Of a stretch of 64,000 nucleotides of DNA, positions 43,542 through 53,186 are shown piece after piece. Source of the DNA: Marinomonas piezotolerans (lineage in GTDB: Bacteria > Pseudomonadota > Gammaproteobacteria > Pseudomonadales > Marinomonadaceae); assembly GCF_003362755.1 (NCBI RefSeq), contig NZ_QKRA01000002.1, positions 186,001-250,000 on the forward strand, read 5' to 3'. Every line of letters begins with the position of its first letter. Position 1 is the first letter of the stretch. The notes below the pieces were generated by a model that did no database searches, was not told the DNA's origin, and was given only the letters and a program-made list of their open reading frames with translations. The translations under genes were made by a program, and so were the position numbers.

Positions 43542-44825
43542 ATGTCAACTCCTACTCATGCAAATTCGTATTACGCGGCGTCGGCAAACGACAAAGCGTT
43601 GCGCCCACAGCTGACTGGCGAGCTTCGCTGCGACGTCTGTATCGTTGGAGCTGGTTTTACCGGCATCTCTACGGCGCTTGCGTTGGCAGAAAAAGGCAAA
43701 AGCGTCATCGTTGTTGAAGGCTCTCGTGTAGGCTTTGGTGCATCGGGTCGTAACGGTGGCCAAATCGTCAACAGCTTTAACCGCGACATTGATTACATCT
43801 TCAATAACTACGGCAATGTGATTGGCCAAAAAATGGCGAAAATGGCGTTTGCTGGTGCGGATCTGATTCGCCATCGTATTGAAAAGTACAACATTGATTG
43901 TGATTTAAAACACGGTAACGTCTTCGCAGCCTGTAATAAAAAGCAATTTGAAGAGCTAAAAGCCAAACAAGCATTGTGGGAATCCCACGGCCACAATGAT
44001 CTAGAGCTACTTACTGCATCAACGATCCAAGATCACATCGGGACAGATCGCTATGCTGGTGGTTTGCTGGATCGTAAAGGCGGTCACATTCAGCCATTAA
44101 ATCTTGTGTTGGGCCAAGCCAAAGCGTTTGAAAGCCTTGGTGGACAAATCTTTGAAGACTCAGAAGTGGTGCGTCTGGAGCAAGGTGTGCCGGGTAAAGT
44201 GGTCACCAAGCAAGGCAGTGTCGTCGCGGATAAGATCGTCGTCGCGGGCAATGCCTACGTCTTTGGTTTGTTACCAGAAATTGAGAAAAAGGCGATGCCT
44301 TGTGGCACGCAGGTGATTGCGACGGAGCCACTGTCCGAAGACATGCAAAAACAACTGTTACCGACAGATCGCTGTGTAGAAGACTGTAACTATGTACTCG
44401 ATTATTACCGTTTATCCGGCGACGGTCGCTTGATTTACGGTGGCGGTACGACTTACGGTGCGCGCGATCCGGGTAAGATTGAGTCGATCATTGTGCCGAA
44501 AATGTTGAAAACCTACCCAATGTTAAAAGGGACTAAAATCGACTTCGCCTGGACCGGTAACTTCCTATTGACCATGATGCGTATGCCTCAGGTGGGTAAA
44601 ATCGGTGACAACCTGTATTACGCGCAAGGTTACTCCGGTCATGGTGTGACGAACTCACATCTTATGGGTGAAATCCTGTCGGATGCGATTGATGGTGATA
44701 CCGAGCGCTTCGACGTGTTCGCTAGCATGCCGCAGTATCAGTTCCCTGGCGGCCGCTTGTTGCGCATCCCGTACACTGTCGCGGGTGCAGCGTACTACAA
44801 CATGCGTGATCGTTTCGGTATCTAA
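43542..44825 (+). CDS. puuB: Gamma-glutamylputrescine oxidase
   Basis: FAD-dependent oxidoreductase of the DAO family, 427 aa, that oxidises gamma-glutamylputrescine to the aldehyde and H2O2. The dinucleotide motif is CIVGAGFTGISTALALAEKG (about 33-52), followed by VEGSRVGFGASGRNGGQ. The C-terminal GYSGHGVTNSHLMGE is typical of the PuuB group. A terminator follows. Confidence 0.92.
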   Translation: MSTPTHANSYYAASANDKALRPQLTGELRCDVCIVGAGFTGISTALALAEKGKSVIVVEGSRVGFGASGRNGGQIVNSFNRDIDYIFNNYGNVIGQKMAKMAFAGADLIRHRIEKYNIDCDLKHGNVFAACNKKQFEELKAKQALWESHGHNDLELLTASTIQDHIGTDRYAGGLLDRKGGHIQPLNLVLGQAKAFESLGGQIFEDSEVVRLEQGVPGKVVTKQGSVVADKIVVAGNAYVFGLLPEIEKKAMPCGTQVIATEPLSEDMQKQLLPTDRCVEDCNYVLDYYRLSGDGRLIYGGGTTYGARDPGKIESIIVPKMLKTYPMLKGTKIDFAWTGNFLLTMMRMPQVGKIGDNLYYAQGYSGHGVTNSHLMGEILSDAIDGDTERFDVFASMPQYQFPGGRLLRIPYTVAGAAYYNMRDRFGI

Positions 44826-44849
44826 GCGCCGAGAGTGTTTAGAGATGCT

Positions 44850-44875
44850 AAAAAGCCGCTTTCGAGCGGCTTTTT
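44850..44875 (+). terminator. Terminator of puuCB
   Basis: AAAAGCCGCT-ttcg-AGCGGCTTTT with a stable TTCG tetraloop and a T run, between convergent puuB and the LuxR gene. Confidence 0.85.
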
Positions 44876-44908
44876 TGGTTGAGTACGATCAGTGTCTATA
44901 CGTAGAGC

Positions 44909-45724
44909 TTAACTTGCCCTGTCCAGCGCGTCTAAGTGGCTGAGAAACAGCGTGAAGATCTCAGACTGGGTTGAGGTATCAAGTCGCGCATGGATGTTCT
45001 TACGATGCACCTTGACGGTCCCTGCACTGATGCCAAGCTCGTTGGCGATGGACTTCGAAGAGTGCCCCTTGAGTAATAAGCCCAGTATTTCCTGCTCGCG
45101 GGTGGTGAGCACGCCTTGAGCAAAGGTTTTGAGTGCGTGTTTCAACGGGCCTGTAGAGGGCGGGCGCTCAACAAACTCCCCTGCTTGCGCCATCCAAAAT
45201 TGGCTGATCAAGGCCTCAATCATGGGAAACACCGTTCTCAGGTTGTTCAGCTCTGATCGACGTATCGAGCCAACGGCTTTCTTGCGCCCCAGAGACACCG
45301 CGCAGGTCGTGGTGGCGTCTAGGTCTACCAAAATATTGATCTCATCGACCAAGTCAAAGTTGCGATAGCAGGTTTGGTAATACTCGGTTTCTTCGAAGGA
45401 ATCCGGGGCCATGTCCACTAACCGATACACGCCAGGAGTAATCCCCTGTTGAATGGAGTTAAACACGGGATCGAGTAAATACGCTTGATACAAATAGATG
45501 CGCAGCGTCTGGCTTTGCTCAGCGGGGTCAGTTGGGTGGATCAGAAGTGGTTTCAGCGCCTTTTTGTAGGTCACGATGAGAAGGGTGTCGAAGTAGCATA
45601 GGTTACGCAAAAAGCCTTCTAATACGCTTGGGAAGCTGGGCACTCGTACGTGGCAGGTCAAATTACTTAAATCTTTCATCAGCTCAGAAAGATCTAGCTG
45701 CCCTCGTAAGGTGTTTTTTTGCAT
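44909..45724 (-). CDS. LuxR-family regulator of polyamine genes (paralogue 1)
   Basis: Regulator of 271 aa; the ATG at 45724 (MQKNTLRG) is used. The first 195 residues form a sensor domain without phosphorylation or autoinducer motifs. The C-terminal LuxR helix-turn-helix is at about 205-265 (LTTREQEILGLLLKGHSSKSIANELG, shortened core SSKSIANELGISAGTVKVH). It is paralogous to the regulator at 61968-62798, sharing the LLDP..., F.ETEYY/F.QSEFY and ...SEL... blocks. Placed divergently from puuA, it probably controls the agu/puu/pot genes. Confidence 0.85.
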   Translation of the reverse strand: MQKNTLRGQLDLSELMKDLSNLTCHVRVPSFPSVLEGFLRNLCYFDTLLIVTYKKALKPLLIHPTDPAEQSQTLRIYLYQAYLLDPVFNSIQQGITPGVYRLVDMAPDSFEETEYYQTCYRNFDLVDEINILVDLDATTTCAVSLGRKKAVGSIRRSELNNLRTVFPMIEALISQFWMAQAGEFVERPPSTGPLKHALKTFAQGVLTTREQEILGLLLKGHSSKSIANELGISAGTVKVHRKNIHARLDTSTQSEIFTLFLSHLDALDRAS

Positions 45725-45963
45725 GACGTTTACGCCTCTCTTTTTACTTTGAATCAATGACTGCGTGACAGCAAAACGCTGTTACCTAAAGATAGTAGCG
45801 GGGATAAAAGCAAATCTCGCGCCAACTATCTAGGGTTAGGCCTGTCACCATTAAGTCGATTTAAATGTCGGTTTTGGAAATCCCTTTGTAGCCGAAGGAT
45901 TTCTTTGTCCTAGACAAAAATTTCATCGACTTCTTATCCCTCCTTGTAGTACTAATAAGCTCA

Positions 45964-46138
45964 TAACCCGAATAATGTTTCGGCTTATGCTGTGCGAATC
46001 TATTTCCTTTAGGTGCGTGTTTCGCTAAAACGCCCGAATATCGGCCTTTTTAGCAAGGCACAGATAAATCAGTGTAATACCTCCAGTATAGTTTTTATAC
46101 AAAGACGACCCTTCTTGCATATACCTAATCGGGGATAG
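45964..46138. promoter_or_regulatory. puuA upstream control region, left half
   Basis: The 566-bp gap between luxR and puuA has no gene but several dyads. GAAATCC/GGATTTC arms lie near 45878-45902. TAACCCGAAT-aatg-TTTCGGCTTAT (an imperfect dyad) is at 45964-45988. ATATACC-taat-CGGGGATA, the shared LuxR-type box, is at 46120-46138. Confidence 0.5.
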
Positions 46139-46212
46139 TTACTCGCATCATTTGCTCGGGTTAAAGTGATTTATATCGAGAGAACCTGACCTGAATTAAC
46201 ATTCTTAATGCT

Positions 46213-46236
46213 TAACTCGAAATAAAGTTCGGCTAT
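46213..46236. promoter_or_regulatory. Second copy of the puuA upstream dyad
   Basis: TAACTCGAAA-taaag-TTCGGCTAT is a close direct repeat of the element at 45964-45988, 249 bases away. It lies 55 bases before the puuA start. Two copies of one dyad suggest cooperative binding or looping by an unidentified protein. Confidence 0.5.
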
Positions 46237-46290
46237 TCAGGCGCTAAGAGAGTCTCCCGCAGTAAGACTAATTTCATAAGAGTATTTTTT

Positions 46291-47625
46291 ATGTCGGATA
46301 TTTACGAAGGGAACAATGAGTTTGATCTGTTTATCACAGATTTAAACGGAAACTTACGCGGTAAGCGTATGCCCTCAAGTGGTTTAAAAAGCGTGATGAA
46401 GCAGGGTGTAAAATTGCCTCATTCCGTGATCGGCTTCGACCATTGGGGCGATGATGTGCTCGACAATGGCATGGTGTTCGAAACAGGTGATAGTGACGGT
46501 ATTTGTCTACCCGTTCACGATGAACCGATTCCGGTACCATGGGCAGAGTCCGCTCGCGATCAGATTTTAGCCATGATGTACAATGCCGACGGCACACCTT
46601 TTTACCCAGACCCTCGCCAAATCCTGACGCGCATCGTGAAGCGCTTCAAAGATTTAGGGTATACCCCTGTCGTAGCGACGGAGCTGGAATTCTACCTATT
46701 GGACGGCACGTCTGAAGCGAAGCGCGTTCCGTCTCCGCCAGTGATTGTTGATGGTAATGGCTGTCGTTTAAGCAAAACCGATTGTTATTCCATTGAAGAA
46801 ATGGATGGATTGGAAGGCTTCTTTGCAGAAGTACGTGCCGCGTGTGAAGCACAAGGCATCCCAGCCGACACCATTATTTCTGAATTAGGCCCTGGCCAGT
46901 TCGAAATTAATATGAAGCACACCGATGATGCGGTGCTCGCTGCGGATCATGCGATCATGTTCAAACGTTTGATCAAAGGCGTTGCGCGTCAGCATGACTT
47001 TGGTGCAACCTTTATGGCGAAACCTTACGCAGATAAAAGCGGTAACGGCTTCCACGTCCATTTCAGCTTGCTGGATGAAAAAGGTAACAACGTCTTTAAC
47101 AATGGAACAGAGGAAGGTTCTGGCTTGCTTCAACAAGCGGTTGCTGGTTTGCTGAATCACATGTCGGACTCTATGCTGGTGTTTGCGCCGCATTTGAACT
47201 CTTACCGTCGCTTCCAAACGGGCGCTCACGCTCCGACGTTCGCGAGCTGGGGCTATGAAAACCGTACGGTGGCAGTCCGAATTCCAGAAAGTGAAAATAT
47301 TGCTCGTCGTATTGAGCATCGCGTTGCGGGTGCCGATGCGAACCCTTACCTTGTCTTAGCGGCGGTGTTGGGTGCAGCGTTGCACGGCATCGAAGCGAAA
47401 ATGTCGCCGCCAGAGCCAATTGAAGGCGATGCTTACGCGATGTCTGAGCGTTTTGAACCGCTGCCGAATCGTTGGGAGTTAGCGACCGAATCGTTTATGG
47501 ACAGTGCTTTCTTGCGCGATTATCTCGGACCTGAATTTGTTCGAGTGTTTGGCTCTGCCAAAGAGCAAGAACAGCTAAAAATCTACGGCCGCATATCTAA
47601 TGTGGAATATGAAGCGTACTTATAA
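46291..47625 (+). CDS. puuA: Gamma-glutamylputrescine synthetase (glutamine synthetase family)
   Basis: ATP-dependent ligation of glutamate to putrescine, first step of the Puu route; 444 aa. It has the glutamine synthetase catalytic domain: ELGPGQFEINMKH (about 199-211) for metal binding, KPYADKSGNGFHVHFSL for ATP/metal binding and ENRTVAVRIPES near 325-336. It is shorter than true GlnA and lacks the adenylylation region. A long control region precedes it; potF follows. Confidence 0.92.
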   Translation: MSDIYEGNNEFDLFITDLNGNLRGKRMPSSGLKSVMKQGVKLPHSVIGFDHWGDDVLDNGMVFETGDSDGICLPVHDEPIPVPWAESARDQILAMMYNADGTPFYPDPRQILTRIVKRFKDLGYTPVVATELEFYLLDGTSEAKRVPSPPVIVDGNGCRLSKTDCYSIEEMDGLEGFFAEVRAACEAQGIPADTIISELGPGQFEINMKHTDDAVLAADHAIMFKRLIKGVARQHDFGATFMAKPYADKSGNGFHVHFSLLDEKGNNVFNNGTEEGSGLLQQAVAGLLNHMSDSMLVFAPHLNSYRRFQTGAHAPTFASWGYENRTVAVRIPESENIARRIEHRVAGADANPYLVLAAVLGAALHGIEAKMSPPEPIEGDAYAMSERFEPLPNRWELATESFMDSAFLRDYLGPEFVRVFGSAKEQEQLKIYGRISNVEYEAYL

Positions 47626-47740
47626 GCGCGCTACCCTAGATGAACAATAAGAGAGTTAAGAAGAAGCTCCAAAGAACTGAGAAACAAACTAACAACTGGA
47701 ACAGGCTAACGTGAGTTGGCCTACAATGGGAGAACCCAAT

Positions 47741-48832
47741 ATGAAACGTAACGCTTTAAATGTACTGATCGCAGGCGCAATCTCGACTTTTACCGCAAGC
47801 AGCTACGCGGAAGATGTCCTCAATATCTATAACTGGTCGGACTATATGGCGCCTGGCGCATTGGAACAGTTCTCCAAAGAGACGGGTATCAAAGTTAACT
47901 ACGATGTGTACGACAGCAACGAAGTGCTTGAAGCTAAGTTAATGGCGGGTGGCTCTGGCTACGATGTCGTGATGCCTTCGAACTCGTTCTTCGAGCGTCA
48001 ATTGCAAGCAGGCGTGTATCAAAAGATCGATAAAAGCAAGCTAAGCAACTACCCTAACCTCGATCAAACGTTGGCAAAAACCATTGAAAAACATGATGCG
48101 GGTAACCAATACAACATCCCTTACGCATGGGGAACCATTGGTATTGGCTACAACACTAAGATGATTGAAGAGCGTCTTGGTACCTCTGAGATTGATTCTT
48201 GGGACGTGCTATTTGACCCAGAGATCGCTGCGAAACTACAAGACTGTGGTATCTCAGTTCTCGACTCACCTGCTGAAATGATGTCTGTTGTGCATAATTA
48301 CCGTGGCGTCGATCCGAACTCTGAAGACACAGGTGAGTTGGATGCGTCTAAGCAGCTGATGTCTGGTGTGCGTGATGACATTAAGTACTTCCATTCTAGT
48401 AAGTACATTTCTGACCTAGCGAACGGTGATATCTGTGTTGCTGTTGGTTACAACGGTGATGTTTTGCAATCGAAAAGCCGTGCTGACGAAGCAGGTCAAG
48501 GTGTAGACATCAAATTCGTGATTCCGAAAGAAGGCACAGTCGTTTGGTTTGACCTAATGGCGATTCCAGCGGATGCACCACATCCAGAAGCGGCGCATAA
48601 ATTCATCGACTTCGTTCTACGTCCTGAAATTGCAGCGGCGATTTCTAACTACGTTTACTTCGCAGTGCCAAACACGGCTGCGGAACCGTTGCTAAATGAT
48701 GATGTAGTAAACAATAAAGGCATCTACCCAACAGAAGCTGTAAAAGAGAAACTGTACGTACAAGTTGCCCATACAGCGCGCTTTGACCGTTCGTTGACTC
48801 GTGCTTGGACTAATATCAAGTTAGGTCGCTAA
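47741..48832 (+). CDS. potF: Polyamine ABC transporter binding protein (PotF/SpuD type)
   Basis: Periplasmic putrescine- or spermidine-binding protein, 363 aa. The ATG at 47741 has GGGAGA seven bases ahead and yields a signal peptide ending SSYA-E (about residue 22). The mature start DVLNIYNWSDYMAPGALEQF, the ligand-site WSDY and the C-terminal YPTEAVKEKLYV match PotF. It leads the potFGHI operon and is followed by a hairpin. Confidence 0.94.
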   Translation: MKRNALNVLIAGAISTFTASSYAEDVLNIYNWSDYMAPGALEQFSKETGIKVNYDVYDSNEVLEAKLMAGGSGYDVVMPSNSFFERQLQAGVYQKIDKSKLSNYPNLDQTLAKTIEKHDAGNQYNIPYAWGTIGIGYNTKMIEERLGTSEIDSWDVLFDPEIAAKLQDCGISVLDSPAEMMSVVHNYRGVDPNSEDTGELDASKQLMSGVRDDIKYFHSSKYISDLANGDICVAVGYNGDVLQSKSRADEAGQGVDIKFVIPKEGTVVWFDLMAIPADAPHPEAAHKFIDFVLRPEIAAAISNYVYFAVPNTAAEPLLNDDVVNNKGIYPTEAVKEKLYVQVAHTARFDRSLTRAWTNIKLGR

Positions 48833-48846
48833 GCACTTGTGACGAT

Positions 48847-48873
48847 GCTAGGCGATTCCCTAAATCGCCTAGC
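48847..48873 (+). terminator. Intercistronic hairpin between potF and potG
   Basis: Perfect 11-bp stem GCTAGGCGATT-cccta-AATCGCCTAGC followed by a T/C-rich tract. It probably lowers expression of the downstream transporter genes relative to potF. Confidence 0.7.
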
Positions 48874-48902
48874 TTGCTTTCTTTCTTTGCTACAGGTGGG
48901 TT

Positions 48903-50057
48903 ATGTCTGTTTCATCCGTAATGCCTCAAACAACGTCACAAGCTAAGCCTAGTTGGCGTCAAACCGATGCGGAGCCTTTTGTCCGAATCGAACAAATCAC
49001 TAAACAGTTCGGCGATTTTACTGCCGTAAACAATGTGTCTCTCGACATTTACCAAAATGAGCTGTTTTGCCTGTTAGGTGGCTCAGGCTCTGGCAAAAGT
49101 ACATTGCTACGTATGCTTGCTGGATTTGAAGCGCCGACCTCAGGCCGCATCATCATTGATGGTGTGGACATGTCTCATACGCCCCCTTGGGAGCGTCCTG
49201 TAAACATGATGTTTCAGTCCTACGCCTTGTTTCCACATCTGAGCGTCGAAGCCAATGTTGCCTTCGGTCTGAAACGTGAAGGGCTGCCAAATGCAGAAGT
49301 GAAGAAACGTGTGGCAGACATCCTCGACATGGTGCAACTGGGTCATTTAGCCCGTCGTAAACCGCACATGTTGTCAGGTGGTCAGCGTCAACGTGTCGCT
49401 TTAGCACGTTCATTAGTTAAGCAGCCGAAGCTGTTGCTACTGGATGAGCCGCTTGGCGCGCTGGATAAAAAGCTGCGTGAAGAAACCCAATTTGAGCTGA
49501 TGCGCTTGCAAGAAGAGCTCGGCATCACCTTCATCGTGGTAACCCACGACCAAGAAGAAGCGATGACTTTAGCGACGCGCATTGGTGTCATGAATCACGG
49601 CGTGATCGTACAAACCGCCGAGCCTCATGACATGTATGAGTACCCGAGCAATCGGTTCGTGGCGGAGTTCATCGGTAACGTTAACATGTTCGAAGGTACG
49701 GTTGTCACCGATGAGCGCGACAGCGCAACCGTGCATTGCAACGATTTACAAGGTCTGGTGTATCTGGATCACGGCATTAGCTGTGCGTCGAATCAAAGTG
49801 TCAGCGTTGCGATTCGTCCTGAGAAATTACGCATCACACGCGATGCACCGAATACGCCACACAATCGCTGTGAAGGCGTGATTACAGAAGTGGCGTACAT
49901 GGGCAGTCAGTCGATTTATAAGGTACGTTTAGCGTCTGGCTGTGAAGTCCGTGTGACACAACCCAACGCGCAGCGTGATTCGGGTGATCGTTTGACTTGG
50001 GATGACCATGTACACCTGTCATGGGATCCAGATAGCAGCGTGGTACTCACATCATGA
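48903..50057 (+). CDS. potG: Polyamine ABC transporter ATP-binding protein
   Basis: Cytoplasmic ATPase of the importer, 384 aa. Walker A GGSGSGKST (about 60-68), signature LSGGQRQRVALAR (about 158), Walker B LLLLDEPLGALD (about 178) and the switch histidine in VVTHDQEEAM are all intact. A C-terminal TOBE-type regulatory domain follows residue 275. It overlaps potH by four bases. Confidence 0.95.
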   Translation: MSVSSVMPQTTSQAKPSWRQTDAEPFVRIEQITKQFGDFTAVNNVSLDIYQNELFCLLGGSGSGKSTLLRMLAGFEAPTSGRIIIDGVDMSHTPPWERPVNMMFQSYALFPHLSVEANVAFGLKREGLPNAEVKKRVADILDMVQLGHLARRKPHMLSGGQRQRVALARSLVKQPKLLLLDEPLGALDKKLREETQFELMRLQEELGITFIVVTHDQEEAMTLATRIGVMNHGVIVQTAEPHDMYEYPSNRFVAEFIGNVNMFEGTVVTDERDSATVHCNDLQGLVYLDHGISCASNQSVSVAIRPEKLRITRDAPNTPHNRCEGVITEVAYMGSQSIYKVRLASGCEVRVTQPNAQRDSGDRLTWDDHVHLSWDPDSSVVLTS

Positions 50058-50992
50058 TGGCGACTTCAGCACCCTCCGACTCTACTCGCTTGAGTTTAAT
50101 GCAGCGATTTCGCGCGCTTGGTTTAGGTCGCTGGCTCGTGATCATGATGCCGATGCTTTGGCTGGCAGCATTTTTCTTTATCCCTTTTTTAGTGGTGTTC
50201 AAGATCTCCCTTGCGGAGGCGATGATTTCGGTACCGCCCTACTCACCACTGATTGAATGGGATCCGAACAACGCTTACGCCACGCTCAAAGTGACGTTTG
50301 GCAACTACTTATTTTTGTTCGAATCGCGATTCTACCTTGATGCGTACCTAAGCTCGTTGCGTATTGCCGGGATCTCGACGTTTTTTGCTTTACTGATTGG
50401 CTTTCCGATTGCGTATTTGATCGCTCGCAGCGGCCCAACGGCGCGTACCGTGTTGCTGTCGCTGGTCATTTTACCGTTTTGGACGTCTTTCTTATTGCGT
50501 GTTTACGCGTGGATGGCGCTGCTGAAAAAGAATGGCTTGGTCAACGATGTCATGATGTCGATTGGCTTAATCGATCAGCCGTTGCAGATCCTGCAAACTG
50601 ACTTCGCGGTATACCTCGGCATTGTTTACACCTATTTGCCGTTTATGATTTTACCGCTCTACACCACCTTGGAAAAAATGGACTTGAGCTTGATCGAAGC
50701 GGCGCAAGACCTAGGAGCTAAGCCTTGGCGTGCATTTTGTTTGGTGACCTTGCCTTTGGCGAAGCCAGGTATTATCGCGGGTTGTATGTTGGTGTTTATC
50801 CCTGCAGTGGGTGAATACGTTATCCCTGCTTTGTTAGGCGGTTCCGATACGCTCATGATTGGTCGTGTGTTGTGGGACGAATTCTTCCTCAACCGAGATT
50901 GGCCGCTTGCGTCAGCCGTCGCCATCGTCATGCTCATTGTGTTGGTTGGTCCAATTATGTTTATGCGTAATGGCAACAAGGAGGCATTATGA
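50054..50992 (+). CDS. potH: Polyamine ABC transporter permease
   Basis: Inner-membrane permease of 312 aa with six helices. The cytoplasmic EAA loop, EAAQDLGAKPWRAFCLVTLPLA (core EAAQDLGAKPW), lies at about 215-236 and contacts the ATPase. It overlaps potG and potI by ATGA on both sides, showing tight coupling. Confidence 0.94.
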   Translation: MMATSAPSDSTRLSLMQRFRALGLGRWLVIMMPMLWLAAFFFIPFLVVFKISLAEAMISVPPYSPLIEWDPNNAYATLKVTFGNYLFLFESRFYLDAYLSSLRIAGISTFFALLIGFPIAYLIARSGPTARTVLLSLVILPFWTSFLLRVYAWMALLKKNGLVNDVMMSIGLIDQPLQILQTDFAVYLGIVYTYLPFMILPLYTTLEKMDLSLIEAAQDLGAKPWRAFCLVTLPLAKPGIIAGCMLVFIPAVGEYVIPALLGGSDTLMIGRVLWDEFFLNRDWPLASAVAIVMLIVLVGPIMFMRNGNKEAL

Positions 50993-51801
50993 TCAAGGGC
51001 AACTCTTGGGCACTGAAACTCAGTGCTGGCTTTGGTTTTGTGTTTCTTTATGCACCGATCATCGCGCTGATTCTGTACAGCTTCAACGAATCCAAACTGG
51101 TAACGGTTTGGGGCGGTTGGTCGCTGAAATGGTACGGTGAATTGTTCCGCAACGAACAAATCATGAATGCGGCGTGGATCAGCTTAAAGATCGCTCTTAT
51201 CAGTGCCACCTTAGCGGCTGTGTTAGGCACGCTTGCAGGCTTTGTTTTGAGTCGTATGCGTAAGTTCCGTGGTAAGACTATTTTGTCGGGTTGGGTGACG
51301 GCACCTCTTGTGATGCCTGAAGTCATCACAGGTCTGTCGTTGCTACTGTTGTTCGTTGCTATGGAAAGTATGTTTGGTTGGCCGGCGGGTCGTGGTACCA
51401 CCACGATCGTCATCGCTCACACGACGTTTTGTTTGGCGTACGTCGCGGTGGTGGTGCAATCCCGTTTGGCATCATTGGATGAAACGCTGGAAGAAGCAGC
51501 GATGGATTTGGGTGCTAAGCCTGTATCCTTGTTCTTCTTGATCACACTGCCATTAATTTCACCGGCGATCTTGTCTGGTTGGCTGTTGTCCTTTACGTTA
51601 TCGCTGGATGACTTAGTGATCGCGAGCTTTGTTTCTGGGCCAGGTAACTCGACGTTACCGATGGTGATTTTCTCCAAAGTTCGTCTTGGGGTAACGCCAG
51701 AGATCAACGCCTTAGCAACCTTGATGATTCTCGCTGTATCTGTGGCAGTGGTAGCGGCCATTGTGATCATGCGTCGTCAAAATCGATTCCAAGGGCCTTA
51801 A
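50989..51801 (+). CDS. potI: Polyamine ABC transporter permease
   Basis: Second permease, 270 aa, six helices, with the EAA motif EEAAMDLGAKPVSLF at about residues 168-182. It pairs with PotH to form the channel and overlaps that gene by four bases. Confidence 0.94.
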   Translation: MIKGNSWALKLSAGFGFVFLYAPIIALILYSFNESKLVTVWGGWSLKWYGELFRNEQIMNAAWISLKIALISATLAAVLGTLAGFVLSRMRKFRGKTILSGWVTAPLVMPEVITGLSLLLLFVAMESMFGWPAGRGTTTIVIAHTTFCLAYVAVVVQSRLASLDETLEEAAMDLGAKPVSLFFLITLPLISPAILSGWLLSFTLSLDDLVIASFVSGPGNSTLPMVIFSKVRLGVTPEINALATLMILAVSVAVVAAIVIMRRQNRFQGP

Positions 51802-51829
51802 GCGCTGTTTGTTAGAGGAAAAGTAGTAC

Positions 51830-52540
51830 ATGAAAATAGGTATTCTCGCAGCGGGCGTTACGCCCGATGTGTTGTTGTCTCAGTATCCGACGTATGCACA
51901 GATGTTTGCTCAGCAGCTCGAAGCGCATGAACCTGAGCTGACGTTTGAGATCTTCGACGTACGCTTAGATGAGTTCCCAGCGAGCACAGACTCGTGCGAT
52001 GGCTGGCTGATCACGGGCTCTAAGTCGGATGCTTACGGCGACGATCCTTGGATCCTTCAGCTGTGTGAGTTTATCCGTGAGGTCGACGCAAAAGGCCAAG
52101 TATTGGTCGGCATTTGCTTTGGGCATCAAGTCATTGCGCGTGCGCTGGGTGGCCGTGTGGCGAAGTTTGATGGTGGTTGGGGTGTCGGCGTTCATCATTA
52201 CCAAGTGGTTGATGGATTTGAGACTCCATTGGGCCAAAAGGACATCGCGTTCTGTGCCTTCCATCAAGACCAAGTGCTTGAAAAGCCAGAAAAAATGGCT
52301 ACTTTTCTGACCAGCAATTTCTGTCAACATGCGGGGTTGATCTACCAAGATCGTATTTTGACTTTCCAAGGTCATCCAGAGTTTTCAAAGCAATATGAAA
52401 ACGAACTGGTGGATATGTATGACGGCGTTACCCTCACCCCTGAGGTGGCTAACAAAGCCCGTCAGAGCATTGAGCAAGACGACATTCAAAACCACCAACT
52501 GATGGCTTGGATCGGACAATTCCTAAAAGCCAGAGCGTAA
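51830..52540 (+). CDS. Class I glutamine amidotransferase-like hydrolase, possible PuuD substitute
   Basis: Protein of 236 aa with a GATase1 fold. The nucleophilic cysteine is in GICFGHQVIA (about residue 95) and the histidine-glutamate pair in GHPEF (about 182). Its position at the end of the puu/pot genes suggests hydrolysis of gamma-glutamyl-GABA to GABA, the step missing from the cluster. Its sequence resembles GuaA-like stand-alone GATases more than true PuuD, so the role is inferred. Confidence 0.75.
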   Translation: MKIGILAAGVTPDVLLSQYPTYAQMFAQQLEAHEPELTFEIFDVRLDEFPASTDSCDGWLITGSKSDAYGDDPWILQLCEFIREVDAKGQVLVGICFGHQVIARALGGRVAKFDGGWGVGVHHYQVVDGFETPLGQKDIAFCAFHQDQVLEKPEKMATFLTSNFCQHAGLIYQDRILTFQGHPEFSKQYENELVDMYDGVTLTPEVANKARQSIEQDDIQNHQLMAWIGQFLKARA

Positions 52541-52544
52541 ACTC

Positions 52545-52574
52545 AACGCCTACTCGCTACGTCGAGTAGGCGTT
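52545..52574 (+). terminator. Hairpin after the glutamine amidotransferase gene
   Basis: Perfect 12-bp stem AACGCCTACTCG-ctacgt-CGAGTAGGCGTT four bases after the stop. It has only a weak T tail, so termination may be partial. Confidence 0.6.
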
Positions 52575-52686
52575 ACCTCCCTGAAAATGACTCCCCCGCA
52601 GCGATTGACTCGGATCCAAAGGTCTAAAATTATTAGCTTTGTGGTAGCGTTAGTGACAACGTAAGCAAATATTATGTTGGATATGC

Positions 52687-53124
52687 ATGACGGTTAACCA
52701 CACGCAATATAAAAAAGTTTGCCTTGGTCGAGACTATCTCACCCAGCACTACGCGCTCGCTTTTGATCTAGCGGACGTCGCAACCTATTCGTGTATGTCT
52801 AAATATCACTTTTGCCGCGTCTTCTCTGAAGTGTTTGGAGAATCACCATACCAGTACATTTCGAAAATTAGGATTGAGCGAGCAAAGGAACTCTTGGTAA
52901 CAAGTCAACGCAGCATCAATGACATTTGTGAGTTGGTTGGCTACACCAGTATTGGCAGCTTTTCTGCGTTATTTCGCAAAAAGACGGGGTTGTCGCCGAC
53001 GCAATATCGCACAAAATTACAGGCGTTAGCGAGCGACCCGCTCACTCACCCCATTCAGTCCATTCCTATGTGTTACGCGCACCGTTTGTTTGGCGCCAAG
53101 CTTGAAAAGAGCAATATTGAATAA
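52687..53124 (+). CDS. Short AraC-family DNA-binding protein
   Basis: Protein of 145 aa made almost only of the AraC double helix-turn-helix: KYHFCRVFSEVFGESPYQYI (about 39-58) and the second motif with IGSFSALFRKKTGLSPTQYR (about 98-117). It has no ligand domain. A glyoxalase-like gene follows 62 bases later and is the probable target; AraC-VOC pairs are common. Confidence 0.82.
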   Translation: MTVNHTQYKKVCLGRDYLTQHYALAFDLADVATYSCMSKYHFCRVFSEVFGESPYQYISKIRIERAKELLVTSQRSINDICELVGYTSIGSFSALFRKKTGLSPTQYRTKLQALASDPLTHPIQSIPMCYAHRLFGAKLEKSNIE

Positions 53125-53186
53125 GGTATCTTCGCTTCCTTTGGCTATGATCAGTAGCTCTACTTACTTTGTTGCCGGAGATGCCA

